Assembly: GCA_958496175.1 (NCBI GenBank) | Contig: OY292274.1 | Coordinates: 27,071,482-27,135,481 of the forward strand | Direction: 5' to 3' | Origin: Sisyra terminalis | Lineage: Eukaryota; Arthropoda; Insecta; Neuroptera; Sisyridae | DNA length: 64,000 nucleotides | In this document: positions 47,911-60,104 of the stretch, in pieces | Numbering within the stretch: position 1 is the stretch's first letter | How the letters are laid out: each line of letters starts with the position of its first letter | Made by a program: the position numbers and the translations under genes | Notes under the pieces: model-generated | The model's database searches: none | What the model was told of the DNA's origin: nothing | The model's input: only the letters and a program-made list of their open reading frames with translations

Positions 47911-48086
47911 TTTTTTTAGTTATTTACCGTCGCTTTATAACTACTACGGCCTTTAGCGAGTCTAAGGTTAATTAAAATTCGTAATCGAAAAAAATCGAAA
48001 ATTTGCTCAATACGAGGATAAGAGGATAAAACCCGAAGCCTACCAGATTTGGAGTGGCCACTTAGACCACTCGACCACCGATAGGC
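47911..48086 (-). mobile_element. tRNA-derived SINE, copy 8
   Basis: Minus-strand copy. The tail is TTATTTACCGTCGCTTTATA, the body CTTTAGCGAGTCTAAGG, and the head GGAGTGGCCACTTAGACCAC then TCGACCACCGATAGGC. It has a small internal duplication (GAGGATAAGAGGATAA). Confidence 0.88.
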
Positions 48087-49630
48087 ATATTAATAATTCT
48101 TATACAAAATTTATTTTTTAATTATGAAAAATTTCAAACTATAAAGTTCCTTCCTTTTCCTTTTATCTGTAGGTTTCATTATCGATAACACTCAAAAAAG
48201 TGACAATTATCCTAGATGTTATGACAATCCTAAATACAAAATTGCAATGCAATGTCCTAGTATTGCTTTTGATTTTTACAACATATCTGTTTCAATAATA
48301 TTACAAAATTAATTTCGGTTTTGAAATGGGAGAGCAATTTTTTGCTACATGTTTTTGGAATAGTACACATGTGAAAAAAGGCTTTGAAAAATCAATGATT
48401 GTTTCAATTGAAAAATCTTTTTTTCTAATAAAAAGAAAATCAAAAACTGAAAAATTAATGATTACAAGTTATGACAAGTGCTTTTTGCTTACAAAGAGAT
48501 AATATTTTAAGAGGAAAAATGATTTTAAATAATTTCTTAAGTTAGAAATTAGTCTGGTGTCAAATCCATTCGAGCTTCAAAAGCAAATACCAAATACCCA
48601 GATGTAAATATGAGGTGATACGGGGTCGTGGCTTCAAATCTAAACATAAACAGAGATTACACATTGGATGAGTCTGGAAGTTCAAGGCCACAACATTGGT
48701 AACTCATCAATGTATGAAAACTTATCCATTGGAAAATTCACGGTATTTTGTATTTTCACTGTTAGGGCAGGTCACATAACAAATCAGTCAATGCATCAAA
48801 TTTTAATAGTAAATTGATCATCACCGCCCGTCCAACTGGAAAGGCGCCATGAAAAACTAAACGCAGGCTATTACATATTATCTCCATTTCGACAGTATTT
48901 GCTCGTCTCTCTTGTTCAAACTGGAGTAAAAGGAAGGAGATGCGCTCAAGGAACCACCCAAAGGTCCTTTAGGCTCTATCGGTCATCCATGAGAATGAGT
49001 TTAACGGGACTGAAAATTTTTCATTAAGCATATCATTTAGAAATACGAAATTCAAAACTGTGAGATTGCTTGTGTAAAAGCGAAACTTACGTGGTTAGTT
49101 GTGACTTGTGGGCGATCAAGAATGAATCAGCTGAGATCAAATGGACCATTTGATGAGCACCCAACCACCACGATTGCCAAGGCCGCTACCACCAAGTGTA
49201 AAATCAACCCATGTGTTTTACTACGAAAGATAATTGGTTTGGAACGTCACTAGAGTATGGCATTTTTACATATAACGGAATACTGTTTTGGAAAAGTGAA
49301 TTTTTATGAATGAAAACATTTAAATATTTTTTTCGTTTGAAATAAACTCAATAAAAACATTATTTTATTGTCATTATTTTTAGCTAATTTGATTTTTTAA
49401 TTAGTATATTGATATTTATTGGCACATTTTTCTTCAAAGTTAAGTAAATACTTGCCATTGGTACAACTTTCAAATAATCAAATTATTTTTTGATACTGAA
49501 ATTATTGCTAACCAAAATTTGTTTTAACTTTCTTTGTTTTATGAGATGGGACAAGCATACCAAAGAAAATATAAGAAAGACTAGATATTTCCTGTTTATT
49601 TTCTTTAAACTAAAAATTTAATGAATAAAA
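48087..49630. other. noncoding stretch
   Basis: 48800-49220 is GC-richer but broken by stops in all frames. I recognise nothing; it may be an old retroelement segment. Confidence 0.4.
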
Positions 49631-50035
49631 AAGGTCTAAAGACAATTTACTAGGCATTATTTGAGAATATTGTAAACTATGATATTATTGCTTGGGGGAG
49701 GTTATATGAATGTAACAAAGGTAGGTGGCCAAAATACGAAACAAATTAATTGGATTTTTGAGTGATAAAGATGATAATTCACCAATACTGGATATTAAGA
49801 ATAAATTTACTGTAGTCACTATGTTATCACTATTGTTATAGTAAAGATGAACATAAAAATTATAAGGGCAAAGCTAGGGCCAAACCTTTGCAATTACCAA
49901 AGAAAAATAAAAGCATATCTCAAAAAAGAGCTCAAAATATACAGCAATCATATACTATAATAATCTACCACAGGCATTATAGACTTTAAATTTAAAAAGT
50001 AAAACTAACAAAAAGAAAATAATTAAGTGGATCAC
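49631..50035 (+). pseudogene. non-LTR retrotransposon C-terminal relic
   Basis: The frame reads ALFENIVNYDIIAWGRLYEC near 49653, matching the conserved post-RT segment (xALxxSxxxYGIIAWGG) of LINE reverse transcriptases. After a gap it reads KNKSISQKRAQN and YNNLPQAL.TLNLKSKTNKK, the usual C-terminal YNxLPxxI motif. Stops and frameshifts occur. Only the last part of the RT protein remains. It may come from a different clade than the relic at 40897, because the motif style differs. Confidence 0.68.
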
Positions 50036-50592
50036 AACGATTGATATTTGAATCTCGTTTTTTTATACCTAAATACTACAAATTTATATACATTTGTAAT
50101 GACGCTTGTTATCGGTATAAGCTTTAGGTTATTAGATTAATAAGAATATTTTCCAGGCCTATGTACAAGTGTTTCAGTAACACCTCTATAGGTACATACT
50201 TTGTAGGTACATGCTTATGCATCCTGGCCAAATAATGAATAAATAAAATAAATTATTAAAATTAATTTAAATTCACAATAAATATACAAGGTTTATTCTA
50301 CATGCAAATCAATATCATGCTTTACTGATAATTTTTTTCAGATTTGTAATAAAAAATATGTAGTAAAACGTTCTGGTACAAGCAAAATTAATAATTTACC
50401 TACCTATTATGTAGATATAGTACATACCTTTTCAATAATTAACCTTTTCATCGGTATTGGGTAAAGGTAACCCTATATAAGTGCATTATGGTAAAAATAC
50501 TTGCTGCAAAAGACGTATGTACCTAAATATACAAAGTTTAAAAAAATCAATATCTTTCTTACTTATGTATTTTCTATGTTAAGGTTCTATAA
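50036..50592. other. noncoding stretch
   Basis: Nothing recognised. Confidence 0.5.
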
Positions 50593-50764
50593 TTTTTTTT
50601 AATTATCAGTTATCGTCACTTTATAATTAATAAGATCTTTAGCGACACTAGGGTGAATAAAAATCCTTAACCGAGAAATATCGAGACAATTTTCCCGATT
50701 AGAGGATCGAGCCCAACACCTACCAGTTTTGGAGCGGACCCCTAGACCACTCGGCCACTAGTAG
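50593..50764 (-). mobile_element. tRNA-derived SINE, copy 9
   Basis: Minus-strand copy. The B-box complement (GAGGATCGAGCCCAACACC) and A-box complement (CCACTCGGCCACTAGTAG) are among the best preserved. The tail has drifted (TTATCGTCACTTTATAATTA). Confidence 0.88.
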
Positions 50765-51425
50765 CATTGTTGTTCTATACACTGCATCATAAAATTTCTT
50801 AGAAACAATAATTCTTGTTTATATTAACTCTTAAGATAGTTTTAATGTCATCAATGACAAATTTTGATTTTAAAAATTTGTTCGTAATACTACATATACA
50901 ATTAGAAAAGAATAGAAATGAAACTATGGGTGTCGGCTAAAACATTACAGTTAATTCACTTGATGAAAATAGCTTGATGAACCTTACCGAAGACATAGTG
51001 TTGGAAAAATTCAATTACGCGGAAAACAGGAACTGATTTTAGGAAGAAAACAGAAAAATAATTTTCGAATTTTATGGAAAAGCCATTATCTTGATTTCTT
51101 TAACTCAATATTTTTGAAACTTAGTTAATTTTTTATGACAAAAGCGAAGGAGTCTGAAAAACAAAATATGTGATAATCAAATTATTTGCTGAATATTTTT
51201 TTAAAATTTTCTTGACATTGGATCTTTGTTTCTTGCAGGGCCAAATTGCATTTTTTAGCACTTAGAATAGATAAAAGTCGATTGTGTCTAATTTGTGAAA
51301 TTTGATCAATAAAGTAAACAATAAATAATACAATTTTGAAATATGAATTTAAAATTTTTTGTATATAGACAAGAATTATTTTGCCACAAAAACAATAAGG
51401 CTCATGTCTTTTGTAAATCAATCAA
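50765..51425. other. noncoding stretch
   Basis: Nothing recognised. A 79-codon minus frame (51182-51421) is AT-biased. Confidence 0.5.
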
Positions 51426-51559
51426 AGCAACGTTGCATTTTCTATTTTTTTTAATCTTTTCGCGATTTATTGTAAATTCAATTCTAATATGGTATAATTT
51501 TCTCTTTAATTAGCGAATTAAATTAAAAACAAAGTAGAAAATGCAACGTCGCCAGATTT
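51426..51559 (+). mobile_element. small MITE, family 4, copy A
   Basis: Inverted ends: ACGTTGCATTTTCTA near 51430, and its complement TAGAAAATGCAACGT ending near 51549, followed by CGCCAGATTT. The interior block TAATATGGTATAATTTTCTC recurs in inverted orientation at 52680-52710. About 134 bp, no ORF. Confidence 0.7.
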
Positions 51560-51715
51560 TCTGTAATATGAATGAATTCAAATAAAATTATTATTTGGAA
51601 CATAATACCTATGTTAATTTGTTTTTTCGGTTGTATCTTCATTGATTTAATGGTAGGTTAGATTTCAACGTATAAGAACGCAGAGTATAGTCCATTTTTG
51701 ATCCCTAAAAAGAGT

Positions 51716-51881
51716 ATTTTTTATTATTATTTTTATTCACCGTCGCTTTATAACTGGTAAGGTCTTTATCGACTCTAGGATTAATAAAATCCGAGATCGA
51801 AAATTTGCTCGATGCGATGATCAAACCTAATACCTTACAGTTTTGGAGTGGTCACCTTGACCACTCAGCCCTCAATAGGCT
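51716..51881 (-). mobile_element. tRNA-derived SINE, copy 10
   Basis: Minus-strand copy. The tail is TTATTCACCGTCGCTTTATA, the head GGAGTGGTCACCTTGACCAC then TCAGCCCTCAATAGGC. A hAT MITE is inserted just past its head. Confidence 0.88.
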
Positions 51882-51887
51882 CTAAAG

Positions 51888-52221
51888 CAAGGGTGGGCAA
51901 ACGGTCGATTGCGAACAGATCGACAGTCAATTTAAATAATTAAAATAAGTATTTTAAATAATTTTTCAGGTAAATTTTGAATCTTTTAATTGAAAATGTG
52001 TATTAAAAATTTAACAGACAGTAAAACTTGAATTTAAAATTAAACATGCGTCTATTCTACAACGGATATTAAAGATTCTAAAATAGTACTTTTAATACTT
52101 CCTTTTACTCATTCTCTCTTTTTTGTGTTTGTTTTTAATTTAACCCATTTTTTGAATTCGATCGCGTATAAATAACAAACATTTTTGTCGATCATACCAG
52201 TATTAAGTTTTCTCACCCCTG
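51888..52221. mobile_element. hAT-type MITE, family 1, copy 3 (both ends intact)
   Basis: A 334-bp element starting CAAGGGTGGGCAAACGGTCG and ending TTTTCTCACCCCTG. Its inverted ends are the clearest of the three copies. The flanks CTCTAAAG (51880-51887) and CTCTCAAAAG (from 52222) agree with a small indel, consistent with an 8-bp duplication. Confidence 0.82.
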
Positions 52222-52287
52222 CTCTCAAAAGTATTTTTGAATTATAATGCAGCAGTAGTTAGAAGTGCCGTAGGAAAATTTAAATTG

Positions 52288-52377
52288 TTTTTTTCTAATT
52301 GTTAATTACTGTTACTTTATAGCTACTAAGATCTTCAGCGACTCTAGCGTTAATAAAAATCCATAACTAAGAAATTC
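52288..52377 (-). mobile_element. tRNA-derived SINE, copy 11 (5' truncated)
   Basis: Minus-strand tail and body only (TTACTGTTACTTTATAGCTA, then CAGCGACTCTAGCGTTAAT). The tRNA-like head is absent beyond AACTAAGAAAT. Confidence 0.8.
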
Positions 52378-52597
52378 AAAAAATAAACAGAGAGAGTTCC
52401 TTTGGAATACCAAACTCTGATGATAAATTCTATTTCTACTAGTTATTTTCACCGGCTTTCCAAATCGACGAACTTGTATTCGCTAATAAAAGTGTTAATG
52501 TCGCTTTACTCTTTGTCATTGTAAAAATAAATTTTTTAGATAACATTAACGTTTAAACTTGACAATTTTCGGCTCATGTCCCCTTCAGAACCGTCAA

Positions 52598-52770
52598 ATT
52601 CGATAACGTTGCATTTTCTACTTTGTTTTTAATTTAATTTTACGAATAAATCGACTCATAATGAAAATTTAACCACTAAAGAGAAAATTATACCATATTA
52701 GATTTGAAAATTAACAAAATTTTATTAAAAAAATTAAAAATAAAGTAGAAAATGCAACGTCGCCAGATTT
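52598..52770 (-). mobile_element. small MITE, family 4, copy B
   Basis: The same family as 51426-51559 in opposite orientation, with ends ACGTTGCATTTTCTACTTT and AAAGTAGAAAATGCAACGT. The interior GAGAAAATTATACCATATTA is the complement of the copy A block. Confidence 0.7.
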
Positions 52771-52848
52771 GCAGTTCTAAAAGAGACATGAGTTCAATTT
52801 TCGACATTAATTTCAACAAACATATCATTCAGAAGTGAATAAACAAGA

Positions 52849-52892
52849 TTTAACAATTACTAACAATTACTAACAAGACCTAACAATTTCAT
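52849..52892 (+). repeat. short tandem repeat
   Basis: TAACAATTAC-type decamer in about three to four imperfect copies. Confidence 0.5.
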
Positions 52893-54989
52893 GTAATCTA
52901 TCAGTGCAGAGATATTCAAAATAAAGAACCCTTTTTAATACTAACAGGAAAACGGTGAATGTTAAATTTTCTTACATTTACATAACAAAAGTTAAAATCA
53001 CGTATGACGTAATTAAAATTATTACAACTTTTAAATGACACAACCATGTCCGGTCAATTTTGGTATAAAAATAAGGGTCAAAGAGACACAATTTAAATTC
53101 AAACAATACAGAAAAGAATAAATGTGTATATTATGAGGACAAGTGTACCTAGTTGATTTAAGAAAGGTATGGTACACTTTTTCATAACAACACATACAAA
53201 CGTAATCGGAAAATTTCAGGTAGAATTTAAAACACTTAATGTTTTAAATTAAAAATAAAAAATCAGCAAAGTAATGAGCGCAAACTCCAATGAGTGCTAT
53301 ACAAATTTTTCCTCATACCTTATCTCGATTTGTTGACCATAGAATTTTTCTTCCTCTTTCCAACATCAGGATGTTAACTGTTTATCTCTTATATGTACGT
53401 ATGTAGATTTGAACCACATTAAAATAACAAGAGAAAAATTTGTTTAAGCGCGCAAAATATTCTGCGATCCGTAACATTTTATATGTGTTTAGGTATGTTC
53501 TTTTTGTAACGATCTCCTGCTCCAGCATCAATTGTCATCACCACCCACCGAGTTTCAACAACTGCTCATGCATTATGTATTAATCCTAGAATTTCAAATG
53601 AGTTCAAATTTTAAATTATCTCAGTGATTTATTACAAAAACTACCGTATGAGTACGAAAATTTTCTTGCTTATTACAAACAAAAAATATCAATCATTATT
53701 TAATACAAAAACAGTATTATCCCACAAATATAAGTATTTAACGAGGCGAAACATTATTTTTTTCATTTTTCTTTTAAAAAAAATTCCTTCCCTAATTTAG
53801 TCCTAGAATATTTTCATTAAAAAAATCTATTATTACCGTTTTATAATACCAAAGTATTTATCCCGTATTGAGGATCAACGCATGGCTGCTCACCCTTTTC
53901 AACCACTACCCTTTTCCGCTCAGAAAAAAACGTTTACCTTAGTAAAACGAAAAAAAAATGTCTTGATATTGACTTAAATTCATCGCTTATAAAATAAATT
54001 TCATTTTCAATCTCATATATCGCGTTTTCAACTTGTTATCGCTCGCATATTCCAATTATTTTCAATGTGATACAATTTTTTGTCCGTTTCTTCTCATTTT
54101 CTAAGTAAAATTGGCATCCTCTTTGACTAAAAATAAATAAATCATTGATAAATATCAAACACTAAGAAAGTTTATCTCTGTACAAGTAAGACCGGGGAAC
54201 GATAACATCAATTTATTCCGGGCGGCCCTCAACATTAACACAATGGACTGGGTGTTTTACTTCGTTGTATTCAAATAAATTTCAGCACTTGTTCTGTTTT
54301 ATGTAGAGAGCATAAAAGAAATAAGTCGTTTATAAAATGATTTTCTATTTCCGCAAATTATAAATTTAAAAGCTTTTATTAAACATAATAGTAAAGCCAC
54401 CCAAAAACATACAGAGTACTTAGGTATTAACGCCACCATAACTATAGATTCGGCGGTTTTTAAGTGCCGCCAATCTACACCTAATTTTTTTTTATTAATT
54501 CGCGAAATAGAATATATTATATAGAAATAAATTGCAAAATAGAATAGAATTAGAAGGATTCCTACATGTCAAAGTCAATTGTAAATACAATTTTATTGAT
54601 CCTGATACAGGATTTTATATATTAACAGTTGCGGTAGCGTTAATATGTAAGTAGTACACATAAAGAATCACATAATTCACAAAAAGAAATACAAATTAAC
54701 ATTTATTCAAAAAATTATAAATGGTGGCGTAGACACAATACATATAATACAAATAAATAAGAAAATGTAATACTTATAATTTTGAGAAGTATAATACAAT
54801 TTTATCAAAAAACTACTAAAGAATTACATATTTTCTTCGTTAAGATAGTATTTAGGTGCCAATTGAATCGAATCTGATTTCTCATTAGTTCTGAAAAAGA
54901 TAACGTTTGATAATAAACTTGTTAAAACATATTTATATTAACTGAATACAAACCATTTTACGCTACAAAACGGAGTCAATGCAAATAAT
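52893..54989. other. AT-rich noncoding stretch
   Basis: No gene recognised. A weak, unconfirmed SINE-tail-like stretch lies near 53830. Confidence 0.5.
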
Positions 54990-55181
54990 TCAAGCACACG
55001 GTACGCAGTCCTTGCAGATCAGGATGCAATACAAAATAGAGGAAAAAAGGAGAATAGGAGGCCGTAAGAACTTATTATGGTCACGGAACCAGAGAACCTG
55101 ATACGGATGACCATCGATATAAAAGACCAATTCAGAATAGTTCTCGACATAGTTAGTTTTAAAGACTTCATGGCTGGTCAC
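54990..55181 (-). CDS. hypothetical 63-codon ORF
   Basis: A minus-strand frame starting MTSHEVFKTNYVENYSELVF with several Asp, His, Arg and Trp residues, less AT-biased than surrounding chance frames, in a patch of slightly higher GC. It ends with a hydrophobic Leu/Ile/Cys tail. I recognise no family and see no splice or promoter context, so this may be a relic or chance. Confidence 0.15.
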   Translation of the reverse strand: MTSHEVFKTNYVENYSELVFYIDGHPYQVLWFRDHNKFLRPPILLFSSILYCILICKDCVPCA

Positions 55182-55408
55182 TAAACGTCACTAAACTTTT
55201 GACCGACCTAAATGGGACATGAGCTTTTTATAATATTAAATATTAAATATGCAAATATGCAATCTGTTTAGAATTTTAGTTACAAAACCAAAATGGTTAA
55301 AACTTATTCTCAGAAAAAAACTGAACTTTAACAAAGAGGTTTAATTTCTCACGTGCATTCATAAATTCGCATACACATTTTTTTTTAAATTTTGATTATT
55401 GAATTACT

Positions 55409-55464
55409 TTCTTATTAATTAATTTCTTATTAATTAATTTCTCATAAATTAATTTCTTATTAAG
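55409..55464 (+). repeat. 15-bp tandem repeat
   Basis: The unit TTCTTATTAATTAAT occurs in about 3.7 copies, the third with two substitutions. Confidence 0.75.
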
Positions 55465-55589
55465 AACTTTAGTGGGCTCAATATAAATTATCCAGTAAAT
55501 CAAGGAATAAGATTACCAAAACCGTTTTACTGCATAAGTGCTTTTATTAAGTATGTAACGAACTTTCGACAAAACCGTCATCGGAAATT

Positions 55590-55910
55590 TCGATTGATTT
55601 TATAACTCTGACACCAACTTCGGCTCTGCTACTTTGCTACCTTGCTACCCTTGCTACTTTCCGAGTTACCTAAATTGATGATTTTCTTATTTAATTATTA
55701 TTTCATGTTTCGTATGTATTCTCATTTTAATTAAACTGATGTAAAGAACAGACTTCTTAATTATATTTATTATTCATTAAAACTGCCCTTAACTTACGTA
55801 TCTCCGACTTCGTCTCCGATTATGGCTCTTATTCCAACTCCGACTCTAAAAAATCCAATTCAAAATCTCCAATTCCTACTTCGGTTTCGATACATCTACT
55901 TCCGTAATAT
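55590..55910. repeat. degenerate TCCGAC-type hexamer-rich stretch
   Basis: Two patches (about 55600-55680 and 55795-55910) are rich in CTCCGACTC, CTTCGTCTCCG, CTTCGGTTTCG and GCTACTTTGCTAC-like words. They look like an old hexanucleotide microsatellite interrupted by AT-rich sequence. Confidence 0.45.
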
Positions 55911-57612
55911 CCTTAATTTTTTATAGTTATTGTCATTAATTCATGGATTGAAGATGGGTAGTAAAATTTTGCTATCAGTTTGTATTAAATGCGATTTTAT
56001 GATTATTTAAAAAAATAATTATACCAATTCATAATTTGTTACAAAAATAAAATAAATATGAGTTAATATAGCTTGTGGAGACGACACTTCATAGATCATG
56101 AGTAGGTGTAGCTATTATTTTTCGAATTTATTATTACTCCACCTTTTTAAATTACAATTAAAAATTTAGTTTTTTTAAAGCTCTTACATAAATCATGAGT
56201 TACACCTCAATTTTCATAATATGAACGATATCGTAAGTTCAATCACAACCAAAGCTACGGAGGGGTTGATTATGTTCTATAAAACTTAGATGGTCATTTT
56301 ACCTCTGTGGCCGTCATAGTGTGACGTTATTTCCGGACAATATGACAGGTGTTTTCCTCTACTGAATGAATTATAAAAAGAGCTTGGTACAGCTCGCGCG
56401 TTACTACAGTAATCACAATAACCATTTTCATTATTAAATTGGAATGCAACACAATCTTAATGAAAGCACTACAGAAAAACTATGGATATACAAAAGATTT
56501 ATTCTTTTTTATAATTCAAAATCGTGCGGACACAATTACATTAAAAATTTTGTCCAAGCGGATGTTGTAGAAAGAAAACTTAAATCTTGATGGATAAAAT
56601 TTATGGAGCATATGATAATTAAAATAAAAAAAATGCATTTATTAATTACTTTAAAGTATTACCTGTTTAGGATACTTATTTTTCGTTATTATAATATCTA
56701 AACAATAAATTTAAGTAAAATATATTTAAGTAGACAACTAAATATTTGGTATTAGGAGAAAATTTTACTTGCAATGGTTCAATGATGAAGAAGCAACAGT
56801 TGTTTTATAACACCTGCAAAATGAACGACGGTGATTACAGAACCGCGACAAATGTATTCAAACTGATCCCGGGAAATCATTGAAATGCATTTCACACAGA
56901 AATTTTAACATCTCGCCGAAATCAACACCCCAAACTTCGGTTCATTAGCATAACTGGGACAACCCAATAAGTGTAACTTTCTACCCTATAAACATTTATA
57001 ATACTCGTAAAACGCAAAATAATTTCAAAATTAAAAAAAAGGAAATTCTCATTGTTTAAAACTGTTTTGGCCCTTTATTGTATAATACAGAATTTTTAAA
57101 AATGTACAATATATCAAAACTTTACCCAACTAATATGAAAGTATTAATGTATCTAGTGCAATATGCAATTTTACTTAACAATAAAAAATAATTTCAGTCT
57201 AAATTATAATTCGATTTTAATATCTAAACTATTTCTTCACTAAGATAACCCGATACTTAATAATGACAATTACTCAAAGTAATTATATCTTCTTGAACCC
57301 GCATTTTCTAAAAAAACAAAATTCAAATTATAAAAAAACTTATACAATTCGAAAAAAAGTATTTTTTTTCTAAAGAACTTTTGTGTTTAAAAACTTCATA
57401 ATTTATGTCAGAAATTTTCATACTTTTATACCACTTAAGTTTAGTGCTTACCTCGGAACCGTAGTTAAATGAATGTGAAACAATACTCTTCCAGCAAGGC
57501 ATAAAAATTTAAAAAAATAACACAAACTGAAGTCTTCATTTATTTAAGCTTTGAGATATAGGAGCATATTATTATTATGGAGAACTATGAAAAAAAAAGT
57601 AATAAGTTATTA
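55911..57612. other. noncoding stretch
   Basis: No gene. TATAAAAAG at about 56372, followed 35 bp later by TACAGTAATC, resembles a TATA plus initiator pair, but no reading frame follows, so I give it little weight. Confidence 0.4.
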
Positions 57613-57620
57613 ATTGTAAA

Positions 57621-58146
57621 CAGAGTTATCAGAAAAAAGTTTCTTAGTTACTTCAAAGTATCAATGATAATGTCTCTTAATTTCTTTAGTTTTTTGAGTC
57701 AAAATAACTAGTATCTTAGAAAATTGTTTAAAGGAACTGCATCTTGTAACTTAAAAAGTATCTTATATGCCGAAAAGTAACTTTGATACCAAAATACCGA
57801 GAGGTTAAATACAGACTTTTATTTTGTTTTGATCTTTAAGGTTAAGTTTATACTCGTTATATTAATCTACTATCGCTTTTACAGTGTATTTTGTATATAG
57901 GAGATTAGACATACATACTTTACTTTTGCTGTAGTTAATAAGGTAAGAAACTCAAAATCTTACCTTATAATTTTACATTCTACGTTACGAAACTACTAAT
58001 ATACAGAATATATACAATATCTAAAAAGTAATTTTTGAAGTTTCTTAAAAAGTAACTTAAGATAAGTGTTTAACTCCCTTTTTTAAGGATAACTAGATAT
58101 CCAAAGTATATTCAGATACTTTCCCAAAGTATGTTTGACAGATCTA
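57621..58146 (-). mobile_element. hAT-like element, family 3, copy 2
   Basis: A minus-strand relative of 45771-46359. On the plus strand it begins CAGAGTTATCAGAAAAAAG and ends ACTTTCCCAAAGTATGTTTG then ACAGATCTA. The interior shares GGAACTGCATCTTGTAAC-like and CGAAAAGTAACTTTGATACC blocks. The flanks ATTGTAAA (57613-57620) and ATAGTAAA (58147-58154) match at 7 of 8 and fit nTnnnnAn. Confidence 0.75.
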
Positions 58147-58154
58147 ATAGTAAA

Positions 58155-58990
58155 GACTTGACAAATAAAGCTTGATACTGCTACTTTATTTATTCATTTC
58201 GCTTTTACTTTTGAATGATATGCGTTTTATATACTGTATATTACAGCTATGGTTGAAAATTTGGCTTTTCATGAATAATATGTGGCAAAAAAGAAAATTA
58301 CCGGCAATTTTGAGTGTTTCAAAACTTGAGTTGGACATTCATTTTCAATCGATATTCAAAATTTCATCAAATCGGAACTAAAGGGAATTTTGTGATAAGC
58401 CTGCTATAACAATGGGATTATTTCTTTCAAATGAATTCTGGTGGAACTTGGATATGAATTAAATCTGGGTTATACGCTTTTTCGACATCGTCTATCGCAA
58501 AGTATTTCCCAAACTCAAAGTAAGCCTTAAAAAATCTAATTAGATAGATGTATGCAGACAATCTATGCGTTTAAATAGTTTATTTTGTTAATCGTGAAAA
58601 CCACGAGTACCTAACTTCGGTTTCCTGAAAAGAAAGTACAGGGTTGTTTCACAGATCCTATGTTTTCCCTTAGGCGCAGGATACCCCGCACGATTCCCTT
58701 TCAGATACTGCAGTTCATATTTTGGTACCTCTGCTTGTTATAATGGTTATTTAGTATAGATATGTAGGAAATAATTCCTAGCCAAATTCTCGTTATGATA
58801 TGTTTCTAAATGTAAATAGTAGTTTTAATATTGTATAAACAATATAACAGTATAAACGACATAACTTGATTATTGTTTATCTTTCTCATAGCAACAATTT
58901 GATTCGTTATTAATTTAAAATCCAATACATCTCAACTATTTCCCCAATCATCACAATTGGCTATAAAATTTGATTTAAATTTACTGGTTA
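58155..58990. other. noncoding stretch
   Basis: Nothing recognised. A 69-codon frame at 58172 lacks motifs. Confidence 0.5.
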
Positions 58991-59101
58991 CATTTTTACC
59001 GCCGCCTTAAGGTTTATAGCGACTCTAGGGATTATAAAATACTGTAGTAATCAAAAATTTCCTCGACATGAGGATCGAACCCATAATACTACCACTTTTG
59101 G
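58991..59101 (-). mobile_element. tRNA-derived SINE, copy 12 (head truncated)
   Basis: Minus-strand tail and body (TTTTTACCGCCGCCTTAAGG, then TAGCGACTCTAGGGATTA) plus the B-box complement GAGGATCGAACCCATAA. The A-box part is missing after CCACTTTTGG. Confidence 0.8.
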
Positions 59102-60104
59102 TAAATAAATGAAAATACAAATTTTCAACTGATTTTCCATTTGCTTCTTTCAACAATTCTCTGTCACTTCTTACCTTCGTATTAGTATATACCGATATTT
59201 TTGATAAATTTTTATCTTCCAGATAACAAGTGTTGAGGATTATCAAAAAAAAAGTTTGTTATTATAGTAAATATTCCATATCAAAAAAAGTGAGATCGTT
59301 GAATTAAACATTAGGTTTTAGAGGAATCGGAAACAAAAATTCAGATTTTTGAAATTTATTTGACCTAAAATTGTTTATCTATAAATACCAAATTTTAACT
59401 AAACTTACATTAATACTAATATTGGAAGATCAACAGAGCTTTAGTGTTGACTTTTTTCTTATTAATAACTTTATGAAATATTTGCTGTTCAAGGCTTTTG
59501 AAGAAAAATAAAATATAAAGTTTTGGGAAATTCAAAGTAACATACGTGCTATGTACTATGGATGAACGTATGTAATAGAATATCTTTGATATAAGTTTAC
59601 CATTTTTAAACAGAAAAAGAAATAAAAATAAATTATGAAATATTTTTTAAAAAACAGATTACCCACAGCTACAATATATACCAAATTGAAAAAAACGCGA
59701 AATTTTTTGTTCGATTTCTACAGGCTATTGCGATTTATAATTATATATTATGTATATTCTTATATCTTCATTAAAATAAAATTACTATTATATATCTTAT
59801 TATATCTATACTTATCTATACTTAAATCTATACTTAAAATGTTTAATTCAATGGAACTTACCAAATATTTTGTAAGTTTTTTTGAATGTCTAAGAATAAT
59901 TAAAATAGTTTTTCTTGTTCATCGATTTGTTTTAATTTCTGAAGTAGGATCATGATTTAAAACGACTTTTTATATTTTCTTAATTATTTTTCACCATTTC
60001 TGTGAAAAATTATCTAAAAATATATAAAACTAGGTATATAAAAATTATTCTAAAAATTATCTCAGTGTTTTTCAGTTATTTCTTTCAACAATACTACATT
60101 ATAA
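59102..60104. other. AT-rich noncoding stretch
   Basis: Nothing recognised. A 106-codon frame at 59635-59955 is Ile/Leu/Tyr/Phe-rich low-complexity translation of AT-rich sequence, including CTATACTTA repeats. Confidence 0.5.

Noticed and set aside
53815..53880. Further diverged SINE copy
   Set aside because: Only loose similarity to the tail (ATTACCGTTTTATAATACC); the body block and A/B boxes are missing.
56371..56412. TATA plus initiator promoter
   Set aside because: No reading frame, splice signal or GC change follows; TATA-like words are abundant in this DNA.
59635..59955. 106-codon ORF
   Set aside because: Low-complexity Ile/Leu/Tyr/Phe translation of AT-rich repeats with no domain-like pattern.
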